DNA of 64,000 bases from AP-15 sp963795485 (GTDB lineage: Bacteria > Pseudomonadota > Alphaproteobacteria > ATCC43930 > CGMCC-115725), in the NCBI GenBank assembly GCA_963795485.1, contig CAWCIL010000006.1, forward strand, positions 558,001 to 622,000, written 5' to 3'. Each line of letters starts with the position of its first letter. Position 1 is the first letter of the stretch. Below are positions 1 to 8,792 of the stretch, one piece after another. Under the pieces are notes generated by a model. That model worked only from the letters and a program-made list of their open reading frames with translations, did not search any database and was not told the origin of the DNA. The position numbers were made by a program, and so were the translations under genes.

Positions 1-69
1 TAAGGGTTGCTGCATCCCTCGTTTCCCAATTTCTTCACACGCTCGCTAGCCGGAACCTATCCCAGCCCG

Positions 70-94
70 TGGGCACCGGCCTTTGCCGGCGTGG
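70..94. repeat. half copy of a dispersed intergenic repeat
   Basis: These 25 bases match 1955-1979 with two differences. The shared core is a small inverted repeat, ACCGGC followed by a GCCGGY arm. Only the right half of the longer element at 1919-1980 is present. It lies beyond the 3' end of the cysteine-rich gene and overlaps no supported CDS. Confidence 0.6.
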
Positions 95-249
95 TGGAAA
101 ACTGGGTGTTATCCGTCTCAAGTCATCCACTAGGCTCCGGGGTGGCCCGCGGCCTGCGATGGCCGGAAAGCTTTCTGGTCAACGCCGGTCTGGTGCTTCG
201 GGCAGCTTCGGTCGAGGTCATTTCTGGGCGCCGCACAAGGTGCCGTTGA

Positions 250-1668
250 TCAGGCATTGCGGCATGACCCCGATCGCTTCCTGCGCTTGTTCAGCGCGGC
301 GATCTGGGCCTCGGTGGCGGCGTCGATGTCCCGGCCGGGCGTGTCGCAGCCGCAGACCTGGCTCGCGCCGCAACTGACCTGGTCGATCTGTTCGAGCGCC
401 AGGATCGCCCGCAGTCCGTTCAGCTCCGAAAGGCCGCCGCACGCGTTCTTCAGGATCTCGGCCTTGAGCAGCGGGTCATGCTTGGGCGGCTTTGTCTGGC
501 CGTTGCCGAGCGTCGTGCACAATGCGGCGTCGCAGGTATAGCCGATTTGGATTCCGCGCGGAGCCGCGGGGTTCGAGCTCCGGCGGATGCCGGCGCGATA
601 GTCCGCACAGACTTCGCGGCACAGCGGGCTGCGCTTGGTGATTGGATAGTCCGTTTGAGCGGAATAGAGCGGGCAGCCCTTGCCGCCCGGCGCGTCCGGC
701 AGGCAGCCATTGGCCGGCGGATCGATCGCGGGGTGATTGAGCGCCGGATTGTGCGCGGCCGACCACACATAGACCGGCGCCGGCGCGGCGGTCTTCGATT
801 GCTTGGTCGGCGGGGTCAGCTTATTGGCGTCGCACGGCACCCCCGCCTGCGAGAGCTCGAACGGGCCGTCATAGACCGGGCATTGGCATTGCACCAATGG
901 GTTGCCGGCGTTGTCCCTTTTGCCGGAGTAATGGCACGGCGCCGTCATGCATCCGGCGTATTTTCCGGTCGTGCACGAGGTCGAATTGGGCGACGCCCCA
1001 GTGGCGTAATCGCTGCTCTTGACCGTCGAAAACACCGAGATCAATTCGGTCCCAGGGATCACCCGGCCGGCGTTGGCGGCGCGGCAGACCGGCGCATCGT
1101 TCCACCAGCTGTAGCTGCGAAGCTCGCGCGGGCTGCAGTTCTCGCCTTCATGGCCGCATGCGCCGACGGTTCGCAGGTAGAGATCGAGGTTGAGGATTGC
1201 ATTGATGTCGACGAAATAGGGAACATAGGGCGGATATTGCTCGGTAGACAGCGCATAGCAGGTGCAATCCGCGGACTTGCCGTCGGCCGACAATTTGCAC
1301 GGCAGCGCCGGATTGGCCGCCGCCGATCCCTTCGTCGGGACCGGGGTGCCGACCGCCGGACCCGAATAGAGGCACAGCGCATAGGCGAAGGGCCGGCTCA
1401 GCGGCGGCTTGCAGGCCAGAAAATTCGACTGATGAAGCCAGATGTCGGCATAGGCCGGACCGAACGCCGTGGTCCTGCGGTCGTTAAAGCGAAAGCGGCC
1501 GAACCCCGCCGCGCCCGCTCGGGCATCCGCTGACGCCCCAGCCGCAAACGGAGTGTTGGGCGACTGTGCGCGCGCGACATTGTGGTGCGTGCAAAGCAAT
1601 CCAATGAAGATCAGGCACAGTATCCAGAATCGAGACGACAGCCTGAATGATCCGCGGTTGACGAGCAT
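250..1668 (-). CDS. secreted cysteine-rich hypothetical protein
   Basis: Function is not recognised. The 472-residue product begins with a basic stretch, a hydrophobic segment (about residues 14-27) and an ARA|QS-type cleavage site near residue 35, so it should be exported. The mature part is very rich in cysteine, with close pairs such as CTC (about residue 136), CQC (about 262) and CGC near the C-terminus, spread across the whole length. This suggests many disulfides or metal/haem attachment, although no CxxCH motif is obvious. The C-terminal ~40 residues are basic (NKRRKRSG). The frame has normal codon use and no breaks. The next gene upstream (MFS) is on the same strand about 350 bp away, so co-transcription is unclear. 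Confidence 0.75.
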   Translation of the reverse strand: MLVNRGSFRLSSRFWILCLIFIGLLCTHHNVARAQSPNTPFAAGASADARAGAAGFGRFRFNDRRTTAFGPAYADIWLHQSNFLACKPPLSRPFAYALCLYSGPAVGTPVPTKGSAAANPALPCKLSADGKSADCTCYALSTEQYPPYVPYFVDINAILNLDLYLRTVGACGHEGENCSPRELRSYSWWNDAPVCRAANAGRVIPGTELISVFSTVKSSDYATGASPNSTSCTTGKYAGCMTAPCHYSGKRDNAGNPLVQCQCPVYDGPFELSQAGVPCDANKLTPPTKQSKTAAPAPVYVWSAAHNPALNHPAIDPPANGCLPDAPGGKGCPLYSAQTDYPITKRSPLCREVCADYRAGIRRSSNPAAPRGIQIGYTCDAALCTTLGNGQTKPPKHDPLLKAEILKNACGGLSELNGLRAILALEQIDQVSCGASQVCGCDTPGRDIDAATEAQIAALNKRRKRSGSCRNA

Positions 1669-1751
1669 GCGGGGAGGAGCCTCTGATCGGTTGGCCGCCG
1701 ATCTTCGCCGCAGAGTCGTTGCCGTTTGGTTAATGGGGCCCGCACCGGTCG

Positions 1752-1829
1752 TGCCGCCGCCGACACCATGACATACGAACCGGGAGCGTCCTCAAGCGCG
1801 TTGGACTTGCGCCGGGATGGCGGAACGGC
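1752..1829 (-). pseudogene. fragment of a PHA synthase 3' end
   Basis: On the minus strand this stretch encodes AVPPSRRKSNALEDAPGSYV followed by MVSAAA. It closely resembles the C-terminus of the phaC product found 1.8 kb away (VPPRHPGDGKLTPIEDAPGS followed by YVMVRAEA). DNA similarity is visible too, for example the shared run CCGCCATCCCGGCG. No upstream PHA synthase sequence could be read, so this is a short relic. Either a tandem phaC copy was lost or the region was duplicated when the MFS gene entered. Confidence 0.6.
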
Positions 1830-1918
1830 CTGCCCACAAGAGATCGTTGGCCGGCTCAGTGGGTTGGCCGAAGCGAGTGGTCCGCACCTGACGTTTGGCA
1901 CCCTTCGAGCCCATCCCG

Positions 1919-1980
1919 CGTCTTCCCGGCGCAGGCCGGGATCCATGGTGCCCATGGGCACCGGCCTTCGCCGGTGTGGC
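1919..1980. repeat. REP-like double-hairpin intergenic repeat
   Basis: The element has two imperfect hairpins, CCCGGC..GCCGGG on the left and ACCGGC..GCCGGT on the right, joined by an ATCCATGG / CCATGGG bridge. The right half recurs at 70-94. Short palindromic intergenic repeats of this design are common in alphaproteobacterial genomes. Confidence 0.65.
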
Positions 1981-2014
1981 AATTTTTCGGGTACGATCTG
2001 TCAGGATTGTTCCA

Positions 2015-3298
2015 CTAGGGCGCTCGCATGCGCAGATCCGGCGCCGCCGAAGCCGGCTCGGGCTCGAGGCTGGCGAGGCTGCGGCCGCGGGTTTCAGGGA
2101 GCAGCATCAGCATGACGATCATAAAGCCGAACGCGCCGGCGCTAAGCAGCGCAATCGAGACGCCGAGCGACAGGCTCTGGCTCAGAAACCCGACGAGCGT
2201 CGGCAGGAACGAGCCAATCGCTCGGCTCGCGTTGTAGCAGAAGCCCTGCGCCGTGCCGCGAACCGCGGTTGGGAACAGCTCGGTCATGAACGGCCCCATC
2301 GGCGGAAACTTCATCAGCAGCAGGATATTCATCGGGATGCCGAGAAAGAACAGCGCTTCGTTGTTCATCGGCACGAGCATAAAGATCGGCACCATGATCA
2401 AGGACCCGATCGACGACCAGAAAAAGGTCCATTTGCGGCCGATAGCGTCGGAGAGGTATGAGCCGAGCAGAAAGCCGACCAGCGCGCCGAGGATCTGGAC
2501 CAGCAGAAACCCGCCGGTGCTGGTCGCCGACAGGTGGCGCACCGTTCGAAGATAGGTCGGCATCCAGATTCCGAGGGTATAGCCGCCGCCATGCGCACCG
2601 GCGACCATCATCGTGACCTTGACCGTGGTCCACAGATACGGGCGGCGAAAGGCGGCGAACAAATGACCGGCGCCGACCGGCGATCGGTCGCGGCGGCGTT
2701 GCCGGAAAGCCTCGGATTCGTCGACGTGCCGACGGATCCACACGACGAAGAGCGCCGGTACGAGACCAATCGCGAACAGCGCGCGCCAGGCGATCGTCTC
2801 GGGCAAAAAAGCATAAAGGGCCGTATAGGCGAGGGCAGAAACGCCCCAACCGACCGCCCATCCGGTCTGCACCAGGCCGACGGCACGACCGCGGTACTTG
2901 TCGCGGATGACCTCACCCATCAGCACCGCACCCGCCGCCCATTCACCGCCAAAGCCGAACCCGTGCAGCGCGCGCAGGATAAACAGCTGCTCGAAGTTCT
3001 GGGCAAACGCGCACAGGAAGGTGAAGACGGAGTACCATAGAACCGTGATCTGCAGCATGCGCACCCGGCCGAACCGGTCGGCCAGGGTGCCCGAGAACCA
3101 CCCGCCCAACGACGAGATCAGCAGCGTGACGGTGCCGATCAACCCGGCCGCGCCGCGCGACAGCCCCCAGACGGCGATCACCGTCGGAATGATGAAGCTG
3201 TACATCTGCACGTCGAACGCATCGAGCGCCCAGCCGCCGAAGCACGCGCCCATCGTGCGGCGTTCCGCAGCGTTCAATTCTCTGAACCAGGCGAGCAT
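2015..3298 (-). CDS. MFS transporter, AAHS/sialate-like symporter
   Basis: Major facilitator superfamily carrier of about 427 residues with twelve predicted membrane segments. Near the N-terminus it has the acidic ALDAFDVQMYSF motif in the first helix, as in the NanT and aromatic-acid:H+ symporter groups. The loop 2-3 signature GTLADRFGRVRM is intact, and the loop at about residues 118-130 (GFGFGGEWAAGAV) matches sugar/metabolite:H+ symporters. The likely substrate is an organic anion; the exact one cannot be read from the sequence. An upstream in-frame ATG exists at 3316, but the ATG at 3298 follows a GGGGGAA Shine-Dalgarno sequence and is preferred. It lies between a phaC relic and phaC, on the same strand. 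Confidence 0.85.
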   Translation of the reverse strand: MLAWFRELNAAERRTMGACFGGWALDAFDVQMYSFIIPTVIAVWGLSRGAAGLIGTVTLLISSLGGWFSGTLADRFGRVRMLQITVLWYSVFTFLCAFAQNFEQLFILRALHGFGFGGEWAAGAVLMGEVIRDKYRGRAVGLVQTGWAVGWGVSALAYTALYAFLPETIAWRALFAIGLVPALFVVWIRRHVDESEAFRQRRRDRSPVGAGHLFAAFRRPYLWTTVKVTMMVAGAHGGGYTLGIWMPTYLRTVRHLSATSTGGFLLVQILGALVGFLLGSYLSDAIGRKWTFFWSSIGSLIMVPIFMLVPMNNEALFFLGIPMNILLLMKFPPMGPFMTELFPTAVRGTAQGFCYNASRAIGSFLPTLVGFLSQSLSLGVSIALLSAGAFGFMIVMLMLLPETRGRSLASLEPEPASAAPDLRMRAP

Positions 3299-3573
3299 TC
3301 CGGTTCCCCCGATCATTTTCAGCCTGCCCGCTCGCAGCCGACGCTTTGGGCTTCGGTCGCAATCTTAACAGGCTCCGACGTCATCTCTGGAGACCGTCGC
3401 CGGGATGGGAGCCATGTCGCCGACGCTCACGCCGACATGAACAGCGACCGCGACCACGTGATCGAAACCAATTCGCCGGGTTCAGGGCGACGAGTTCGGC
3501 CTGGCCGCCGGGCCGAATTCCTGATCGAGCGGGTCGCCGCCGCAAGCCTCGCTCGCGCCGCCGGTACGCAGGG

Positions 3574-5413
3574 TCAGGCCTCCGCCCGCACCATGACGTA
3601 GGAACCCGGGGCGTCCTCGATCGGGGTGAGCTTGCCGTCGCCGGGATGGCGGGGCGGCACCTCGCCGCCGGCGTAGGCGCGAGATCCAGCGCTGCCATAC
3701 GGGCCACCAGGAATCCGGGTGCTGAGTGGCGCCGGCGAGCCATTCCTCGGGCGTCGGCGGGTTCTTGTCGTTGAGCCAATGACCGTACTTGCTGCCGGGC
3801 GGGCTGACCACGCCGGCGATGTGACCCGAGGCGGACAAGACGAACTTGACCGGCCCCTTGTAGAGCCGGGTCGCGGCGTAGGTCGAGCGCCACGGAGCGA
3901 TGTGGTCCTCGCGGGTCGACAGCAGAAAAGCCGGCGTCCTGATCTTGCCGAGATCGATCGGCACGCCGCCCAAAGTGATGCCCCCAGGTTTGACCAGCAG
4001 ATTTTCCTGGTACATGTTGCGCAGATAAAAGCTGTGCATCGCCGCCGGCATCCGCGTCGAATCGGCGTTCCAGTACAACAGGTCGAACGGAAACGGGGAC
4101 TTGCCGAGCAGGTAGTTGTTGACGACGAACGACCAGATCAGATCATTGGCGCGCAGCATGTTGAAGCTCTGCGCCATGTCGCGGCCTTCGAGATAGCCCT
4201 TGGCGTTCATCCGCTCTTCGAGGGCGTGGAGCTGCTCCTCGTCGATAAAGACCGATAGCTCGCCGGCCTCGGCGAAATCGACCATCGTCACAAAAAACGT
4301 GGCGCTCTTGATCCGGTCGTCGCGCTTGACCGCCAGATAGGCGAGGGTGGCGGCGAGCAGGGTGCCGCCAAGACAATAGCCGATGACGTTGGCCTCGCGC
4401 TCGCCGGTGGCCTGCTCGATCGCGTCGAGTGCGGCGAGCGGGCCTTCGCGCATGTAATCGGCAAAGCTCTTGCCGGCCAGACGCATGTCAGGGTTGACCC
4501 AGGAAATCACAAAGACGGTGTGGCCCTGCGCGACCGCCCAGCGGATGAACGAATTTTCCGGCCGCAAGTCGAGGACGTAAAACTTGTTGATCCACGGCGG
4601 CATGATCAGCAACGGCCGGCGTTTGACCTTCTCCGTTGCCGGCTCGTACTGGATCAGCTGGATCAGCTCGTTTTGATAGACGACCTTGCCCGGAGTCACC
4701 GCGATGTTCTCGCCGATGCGGAAGGCCGCCATGTCGGTCATCCGGATCGCCAGCCGGCCCTTGCCGCGGTCGAGGTCGTCGAGCAGGTTTTTGAGGCCGT
4801 TGAGCAGATTTTCGCCGCGGCTTTCGACGGTCGCGCGCAGCACCTCGGGGTTGGTCAGCAAAAAGTTCGAGGGGGCCAGCGCGTCGACGAATTGGCGCGT
4901 GTAGAAATCGATCTTGTGCGCGGTGCGCTCGTCGATGCCTTCGACGTCGCGCACCGTCCGTTGCAGCCAACGGGCGGTCAGCAGGTAGCTCTGCTTGATA
5001 AAGTCGAACAGCGTGTTGTCGTTCCAGGCGGCGTCGCGAAAACGGCGGTCGCCGCTCGGCGGCTCGATCAGGGGCTCGGGATTGCCGCCGAGAAACCGCT
5101 GCGCCGTGCGCTGCCACAAGGTCAGGTAATCGTTCCACAGCGACAGCTGGGCCTGCACCAGGCGCGAGGGGTCGGCCATCATCCGCGCCGTCATCTCGAA
5201 GAAAGCGGCGCCGATGGCGAGCGGGCTCGCCATCCCGATCCCGTCCTCTGCCGATTGCCGCTTCAGGAATTCGCCGACCAGCTGCTGGCTCTTTTCGGCG
5301 ATGCCGGCGATCTGCCGCGCCACCTCGTCGGCTTCGGCGAGAGGCTCGCTCGCCGGTGCCGGTCCGGATGGCGCATTTCCGCCGCCGGGCATCACCCGGT
5401 CCCCGTCGTTCAT
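3574..5413 (-). CDS. phaC: class I poly(3-hydroxyalkanoate) synthase (one frameshift)
   Basis: Polymerises 3-hydroxyacyl-CoA into PHA storage granules in the cytoplasm. The N-terminal PhaC domain is followed by the alpha/beta-hydrolase fold with the lipase-like box GYCLGG (catalytic Cys), the Asp in TREDHIAPW and the His in SASGHIAGV. The start at 5413 follows GAGGAA with good spacing; an upstream in-frame ATG at 5473 has no such site. A one-base frame break near 3680-3687, just after WQRWISR, shifts the last ~35 codons. In the other frame the family-typical ending (GGEVPPRHPGDGKLTPIEDA, then PGSYVMV) continues to a stop at 3574-3576. Read without correction, the frame runs on to 3482 as non-homologous sequence. 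The reconstructed length of ~612 residues is normal for class I. No phaA, phaB or phasin gene is next to it. Confidence 0.93.
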
Positions 5414-5623
5414 CGCCGCTTCCTCGCCCGGATCGGATGGGCGCGACCCCGTCCGGCCGCGCAGCCAAGCCAAGGCGGCGCCGGATTTCCGTCGTCGCCC
5501 CGCCCGTTCGCCCGATCAAATGTGGTGACGCGCCGGCCCGGATCTAATACACCAGCGCCGGGCCAAAGTGCAGCAATGGGGGATTTGCCGTCGGCCTGGG
5601 GCGGCGGCCGGTTCTTCGGGTAG

Positions 5624-6799
5624 ATGGTTCGGTTGGTCATGGGCAAAGCCCCGTCATGCCGTCGCGGCACCGGTACGAAGGCGCGCTGTCCGGCGCCGCG
5701 GCTGATGATCGCGGCGATGTTGGTCGGGCTCGCAGCGTGCAGCCCGATCGAGACGTATCGCAACCTGATCGGCGTCAGCAAGAACGACCCCAACCCGGAA
5801 ACGACGCCGAACACCAAGAACCTGGCGGCCGGCGAAGCATCCGACTACCCGAACCTCGCGACCGTGCCGGAGCCGCCGACCCAGGCGCTGTCCACCGCCC
5901 AACTCGACAAGCTGACGCAAAGCCTGATCGCCGATCGGACCAACGCCAAATATACCACCGAGCAGCTGCAAGCCGGTTTCGACCAAGCGGCGGGAGCGGT
6001 TCCGCCGCCGCCACCCGCTCCTGCGGCGGTCGCGGCGAAGCAGGCGAAGGCCTCCCTCGCGACGTCGGCGGGCGCATCACCGGCCCCGAAGCAGCCGAGT
6101 GTCGCCGCTGCCGGGACCGCTGCCGGGACCTCGGTCCCGCCGGGCGGTTCGACGACAGGGTTGCGCAAGGCCGGCGAGCCGCCCGAGCCCGGCCCGATGG
6201 AATCGAGCCTGCAGTCACCGAAGATGTCTTCGTTGCCAAACCCCGAACAAAACGAGCCGGCGCCGCCGCCGCCGCGCGAGCTGAGGCTGCCGTCCGCCTC
6301 GACCGCAGCTGGCGCGCCGCGCGGCCCGGCGCATCTGCCGCCACCGCCCGCCCCGGCGCCGCTGCCGGCCGCGATCGCCTCGGCCAAATTCGAACCGGCG
6401 CCGACGCCGCCGGTGCTGCCGCCGGCGACTCCGACCCGGACCGCCGCGGCAGCTGCACCGGGCAAGGGCGCCGCCACACTGCCGGTCGATACGCCGATCG
6501 CCGAAATCGACTTCGTCGCGAGCTCGACGAGCTTGACCGATGCCGCCCGACAGGACCTCGGCAAGATCGCCCCGCTCTATCGGCGCCACCCGGGCAAGGT
6601 GCGCGTCATCGGCTATGCCGGGGTCGGCAGCGGCGCGGTCCAGCAGTTGAACGGCTTTCAAGTGGCACTCGACCGGGCGAACGCGGTCGCCGCCGCCTTG
6701 GCCAAGACGGGGATACCGGCGGGCAAGATCCTGGTCGAGGCGGCACCGGCGGAATCCGATTCCGGCCAAGGCCGCGCCGAAATTCTGTTCGAGCAATGA
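5624..6799 (+). CDS. proline/alanine-rich lipoprotein with OmpA-like C-terminus
   Basis: Predicted outer-membrane lipoprotein of 391 residues. The segment MIAAMLVGLAAC (residues 28-39) is a clear lipoprotein signal with Cys39 as the acylation site. The ~27 residues before it are unusual, so the true start may be internal. Residues ~120-280 are a low-complexity Pro/Ala linker suited to spanning the periplasm. Residues ~290-391 resemble an OmpA/MotB peptidoglycan-binding domain (VRVIGYAGVGSG, ALDRANAVAAAL, GRAEILFEQ), although the usual NxxLSxxRA consensus is only partly kept. It is transcribed divergently from phaC and lies 150 bp before hom. A cell-envelope tether is the likely role; the partner is unknown. 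Confidence 0.75.
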   Translation: MVRLVMGKAPSCRRGTGTKARCPAPRLMIAAMLVGLAACSPIETYRNLIGVSKNDPNPETTPNTKNLAAGEASDYPNLATVPEPPTQALSTAQLDKLTQSLIADRTNAKYTTEQLQAGFDQAAGAVPPPPPAPAAVAAKQAKASLATSAGASPAPKQPSVAAAGTAAGTSVPPGGSTTGLRKAGEPPEPGPMESSLQSPKMSSLPNPEQNEPAPPPPRELRLPSASTAAGAPRGPAHLPPPPAPAPLPAAIASAKFEPAPTPPVLPPATPTRTAAAAAPGKGAATLPVDTPIAEIDFVASSTSLTDAARQDLGKIAPLYRRHPGKVRVIGYAGVGSGAVQQLNGFQVALDRANAVAAALAKTGIPAGKILVEAAPAESDSGQGRAEILFEQ

Positions 6800-6877
6800 G
6801 TGCGGACGCGATCGCCCCCGGGGCGCGGCCACGGAAAATTATCGAAACTTTGATCCGCGCGGGATACAACCCGTCGA

Positions 6878-6901
6878 GACGCCGCTCATATGGGCGGCGT
6901 C
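6878..6901 (+). promoter_or_regulatory. hairpin in the hom leader
   Basis: GACGCCGC and GCGGCGTC form a perfect 8-bp stem around the loop TCATATGG, 52 bases before the hom start. No T-run follows, so it is not an intrinsic terminator. It could be a leader structure controlling hom or simply a stabilising stem. No known riboswitch class was recognised. Confidence 0.35.
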
Positions 6902-6952
6902 CGAATGTGCCCGGACTGACTTCGGGCCTGTCGCATCGGGGTCGCCGGGATC

Positions 6953-8247
6953 GTGAACCCACCGTTGAAAATCGCCGTCGCGGGCCTCGGCACGGTCGGG
7001 GCCGGCACCCTCAACTTGCTGCAGGCCCAGGCCGAGCTGCTGGCCGCGCGCGGCGGGCGCAGGATTGTCGTCGCTGCAGTTTCCGCGCGTGATCGGCGCC
7101 GCGACCGCGGGGTCGACCTCTCGGCGGTGCGCTGGTTCGAGGACGCCGTGGCGATGGCCGCCGATCCCGAAATCGACGTCGTCGTCGAATTGATCGGCGG
7201 CGCCGACGGGATTGCCCGGCGGGTCATCGACGCGGCACTCGATCACGGTAAGCATGTCGTCACCGCCAACAAGGCGCTGATGGCGCATGACGGAACGAGG
7301 CTCGCGGCGCGGGCCGAAGCGCAGGGCCTGGCGCTGTCGTTCGAAGCCTCGGTCGCGGGCGGCATCCCGGCGATCAAGACCCTGCGCGAGGGGCTCGCCG
7401 GCAATCGGCTCGAACGCGTCTACGGCATTTTGAACGGCACCTCGAACTACATCCTGACGACGATGCGCGAGCGCGGGCGCGAGTTCGCCGAGGTGCTGGC
7501 CGATGCGCAGAAGCTCGGCTACGCCGAGGCCGATCCGAGCTTCGACATCGACGGCATCGACGCCGCGCACAAGCTCGCAATCCTGGCGAGCGTCGCCTTC
7601 GGCCGCCCGGTCGATCTCGCCGGGGTCCATGCCGAGGGCATTCGCCACGTCTCGCGGCTGGACATCGATTTCGCCGAGGAGCTCGGCTTCCGGATCAAGC
7701 TGCTCGGCATCGCTCGGCTGACCAAGGAGGGGCTCGAGCAGCGCGTCCATCCGTGCATGGTGCCGCGCGCGACCCCGATCGCGGCGGTCGAGGGCGTTTA
7801 CAACGCGGTCGTCGCCGAGGGCGACTTTGTCGGCCGCGTGGTGCTCGAAGGGCGCGGCGCCGGGGCGTTTCCGACCGCCTCGGCGGTCGCGGCCGACCTC
7901 GTCGACATCGCCGCAGGGCGCCGGGTGTTTCGCGTTCGGGATTCCCGCTGCCGAGCTGCGGCACATTCCCGGCGTGCCGATCGAACGGCACCAGAGCGCC
8001 TATTACATCCGGCTGATGGTGGTCGACCGGCCGGGCGTCATCGCCGACGTTGCCGCCGCGTTGCGCGACGAGGAGGTGTCGATCGAAATCGATGATCCAG
8101 CGCGGGCGCGCCCCGGGCGAGGCGGTGCCGGTGGTGCTGACCACCCATGTCACGCTCGAGGCCGCGATGCGGCGGGCGCTTGCCCGCATCGAGGCGCTCG
8201 ACACCGTGCTCGAACCGCCGCGCCTGATCCGGATCGAAGATTTCTGA
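6953..8247 (+). CDS. hom: homoserine dehydrogenase (two frameshifts)
   Basis: NAD(P)H-dependent reduction of aspartate semialdehyde to homoserine, feeding Thr, Met and Ile synthesis. The GTG start leads directly into the Rossmann motif (VAGLGTVGAGTL). The catalytic domain carries VTANKALMA, GGIPAIKTLREG, GILNGTSNYIL and YAEADPSFDIDGIDA. The C-terminal ACT regulatory domain is split over three frames. One break lies at about 7925-7932 (continuing as FGIPAAELRHIPGVPIERH). The second lies at about 8088-8096 (continuing as IQRGRAPGEAVPVVLTTHV and ending RLIRIEDF at 8247). With both corrected the protein is ~431 residues, the usual length. As the only visible copy of an essential biosynthetic gene, it is probably intact in the living cell. 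Confidence 0.93.
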
Positions 8248-8262
8248 GCGCAACCGTAAAGA

Positions 8263-8475
8263 TTAAAGATCCTCTGGTCGAAGCCCGGTGTGCTTGGCGA
8301 TGCGCGAGAGCATTCGCGGCCCGATCTCATCACCATCGTGGAACGCAACACGTAATCGGGCCACCCTGGCCTCTGTAGGGTGCGGTGTGAGCCGGTCTGC
8401 CGCTGAGCCGTCCAGCCGATGCGGTAGAGCCGCGCTCAAGAGCCGATCCGACTTCGTCGCCGGCCGCGTGCTCAC
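8263..8475 (-). CDS. hicA: HicA-family toxin (two compensating frameshifts)
   Basis: Small mRNA-interferase-type toxin with a double-stranded-RNA-binding-like fold. The C-terminus matches the family strongly (FHDGDEIGPRMLSRIAKHTG, then LRPEDL). The middle of the open frame does not, but the next frame over encodes YRIGWTAQRQTGSHRTLQRP then GWPDYV, which contains the catalytic GSH motif. Two opposite one-base breaks, at about 8428 and 8348, would restore a normal ~70-residue HicA. The GTG start overlaps the hicB stop (GTGA, 8472-8475), so the two genes are translationally coupled. Confidence 0.75.
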   Translation of the reverse strand: MSTRPATKSDRLLSAALPHRLDGSAADRLTPHPTEARVARLRVAFHDGDEIGPRMLSRIAKHTGLRPEDL

Positions 8476-8675
8476 GCCGCAACAAATATCGTGGCGGGAT
8501 CGACGGGCACCGGTTCACCATGCTCGATCCGATCGGCAATCACGCGCAAGGCGAGCGCCGTAGCCTTGATCAGCGCTTCAGCATGGGAGGCGCCGTAGGC
8601 AAGGACCCCGGGAAGCGCCGGCACTTCGGCCAGCCAGCGGCCATCCGCCTCGCATTCGATCTCGATCCGCCGCAT
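8472..8675 (-). CDS. hicB: HicB-family antitoxin
   Basis: Short antitoxin of ~67 residues with the partial RNase-H-like HicB fold, seen in EIECEADGRWLAEVPALPGV and ASHAEALIKATALALRVIAD. It neutralises HicA, and in this family the antitoxin usually also represses the operon. The ATG at 8675 sits 8 bases after AAAGGTGG and is preferred to the in-frame GTG at 8684. Gene order is antitoxin then toxin, with a 4-base overlap. The pair lies between hom and glpX, which are usually closer together in related bacteria, so it looks inserted. Confidence 0.8.
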   Translation of the reverse strand: MRRIEIECEADGRWLAEVPALPGVLAYGASHAEALIKATALALRVIADRIEHGEPVPVDPATIFVAA

Positions 8676-8792
8676 CGCCACCACCTTTGATAAGGGTCAT
8701 CATCGGTGCTTCGCGGCGACGGGCGCAACCGAACCGAGGATAGCGCCCACGCTCCCGAAGGCGGGCCGCCAAAGCGGTATATTGCCGCCGCC

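Larger units (their letters stand above)
1669..2014. other. intergenic region with repeat and phaC remnant
   Basis: This 346-bp gap has no intact gene. It holds two recognisable things, annotated separately: a fragment homologous to the 3' end of phaC (1752-1829) and a REP-like repeat (1919-1980). Confidence 0.7.

Noticed and set aside
7..249. 80-codon frame at the left edge
   Set aside because: It consists largely of the intergenic repeat at 70-94 and has no protein features.
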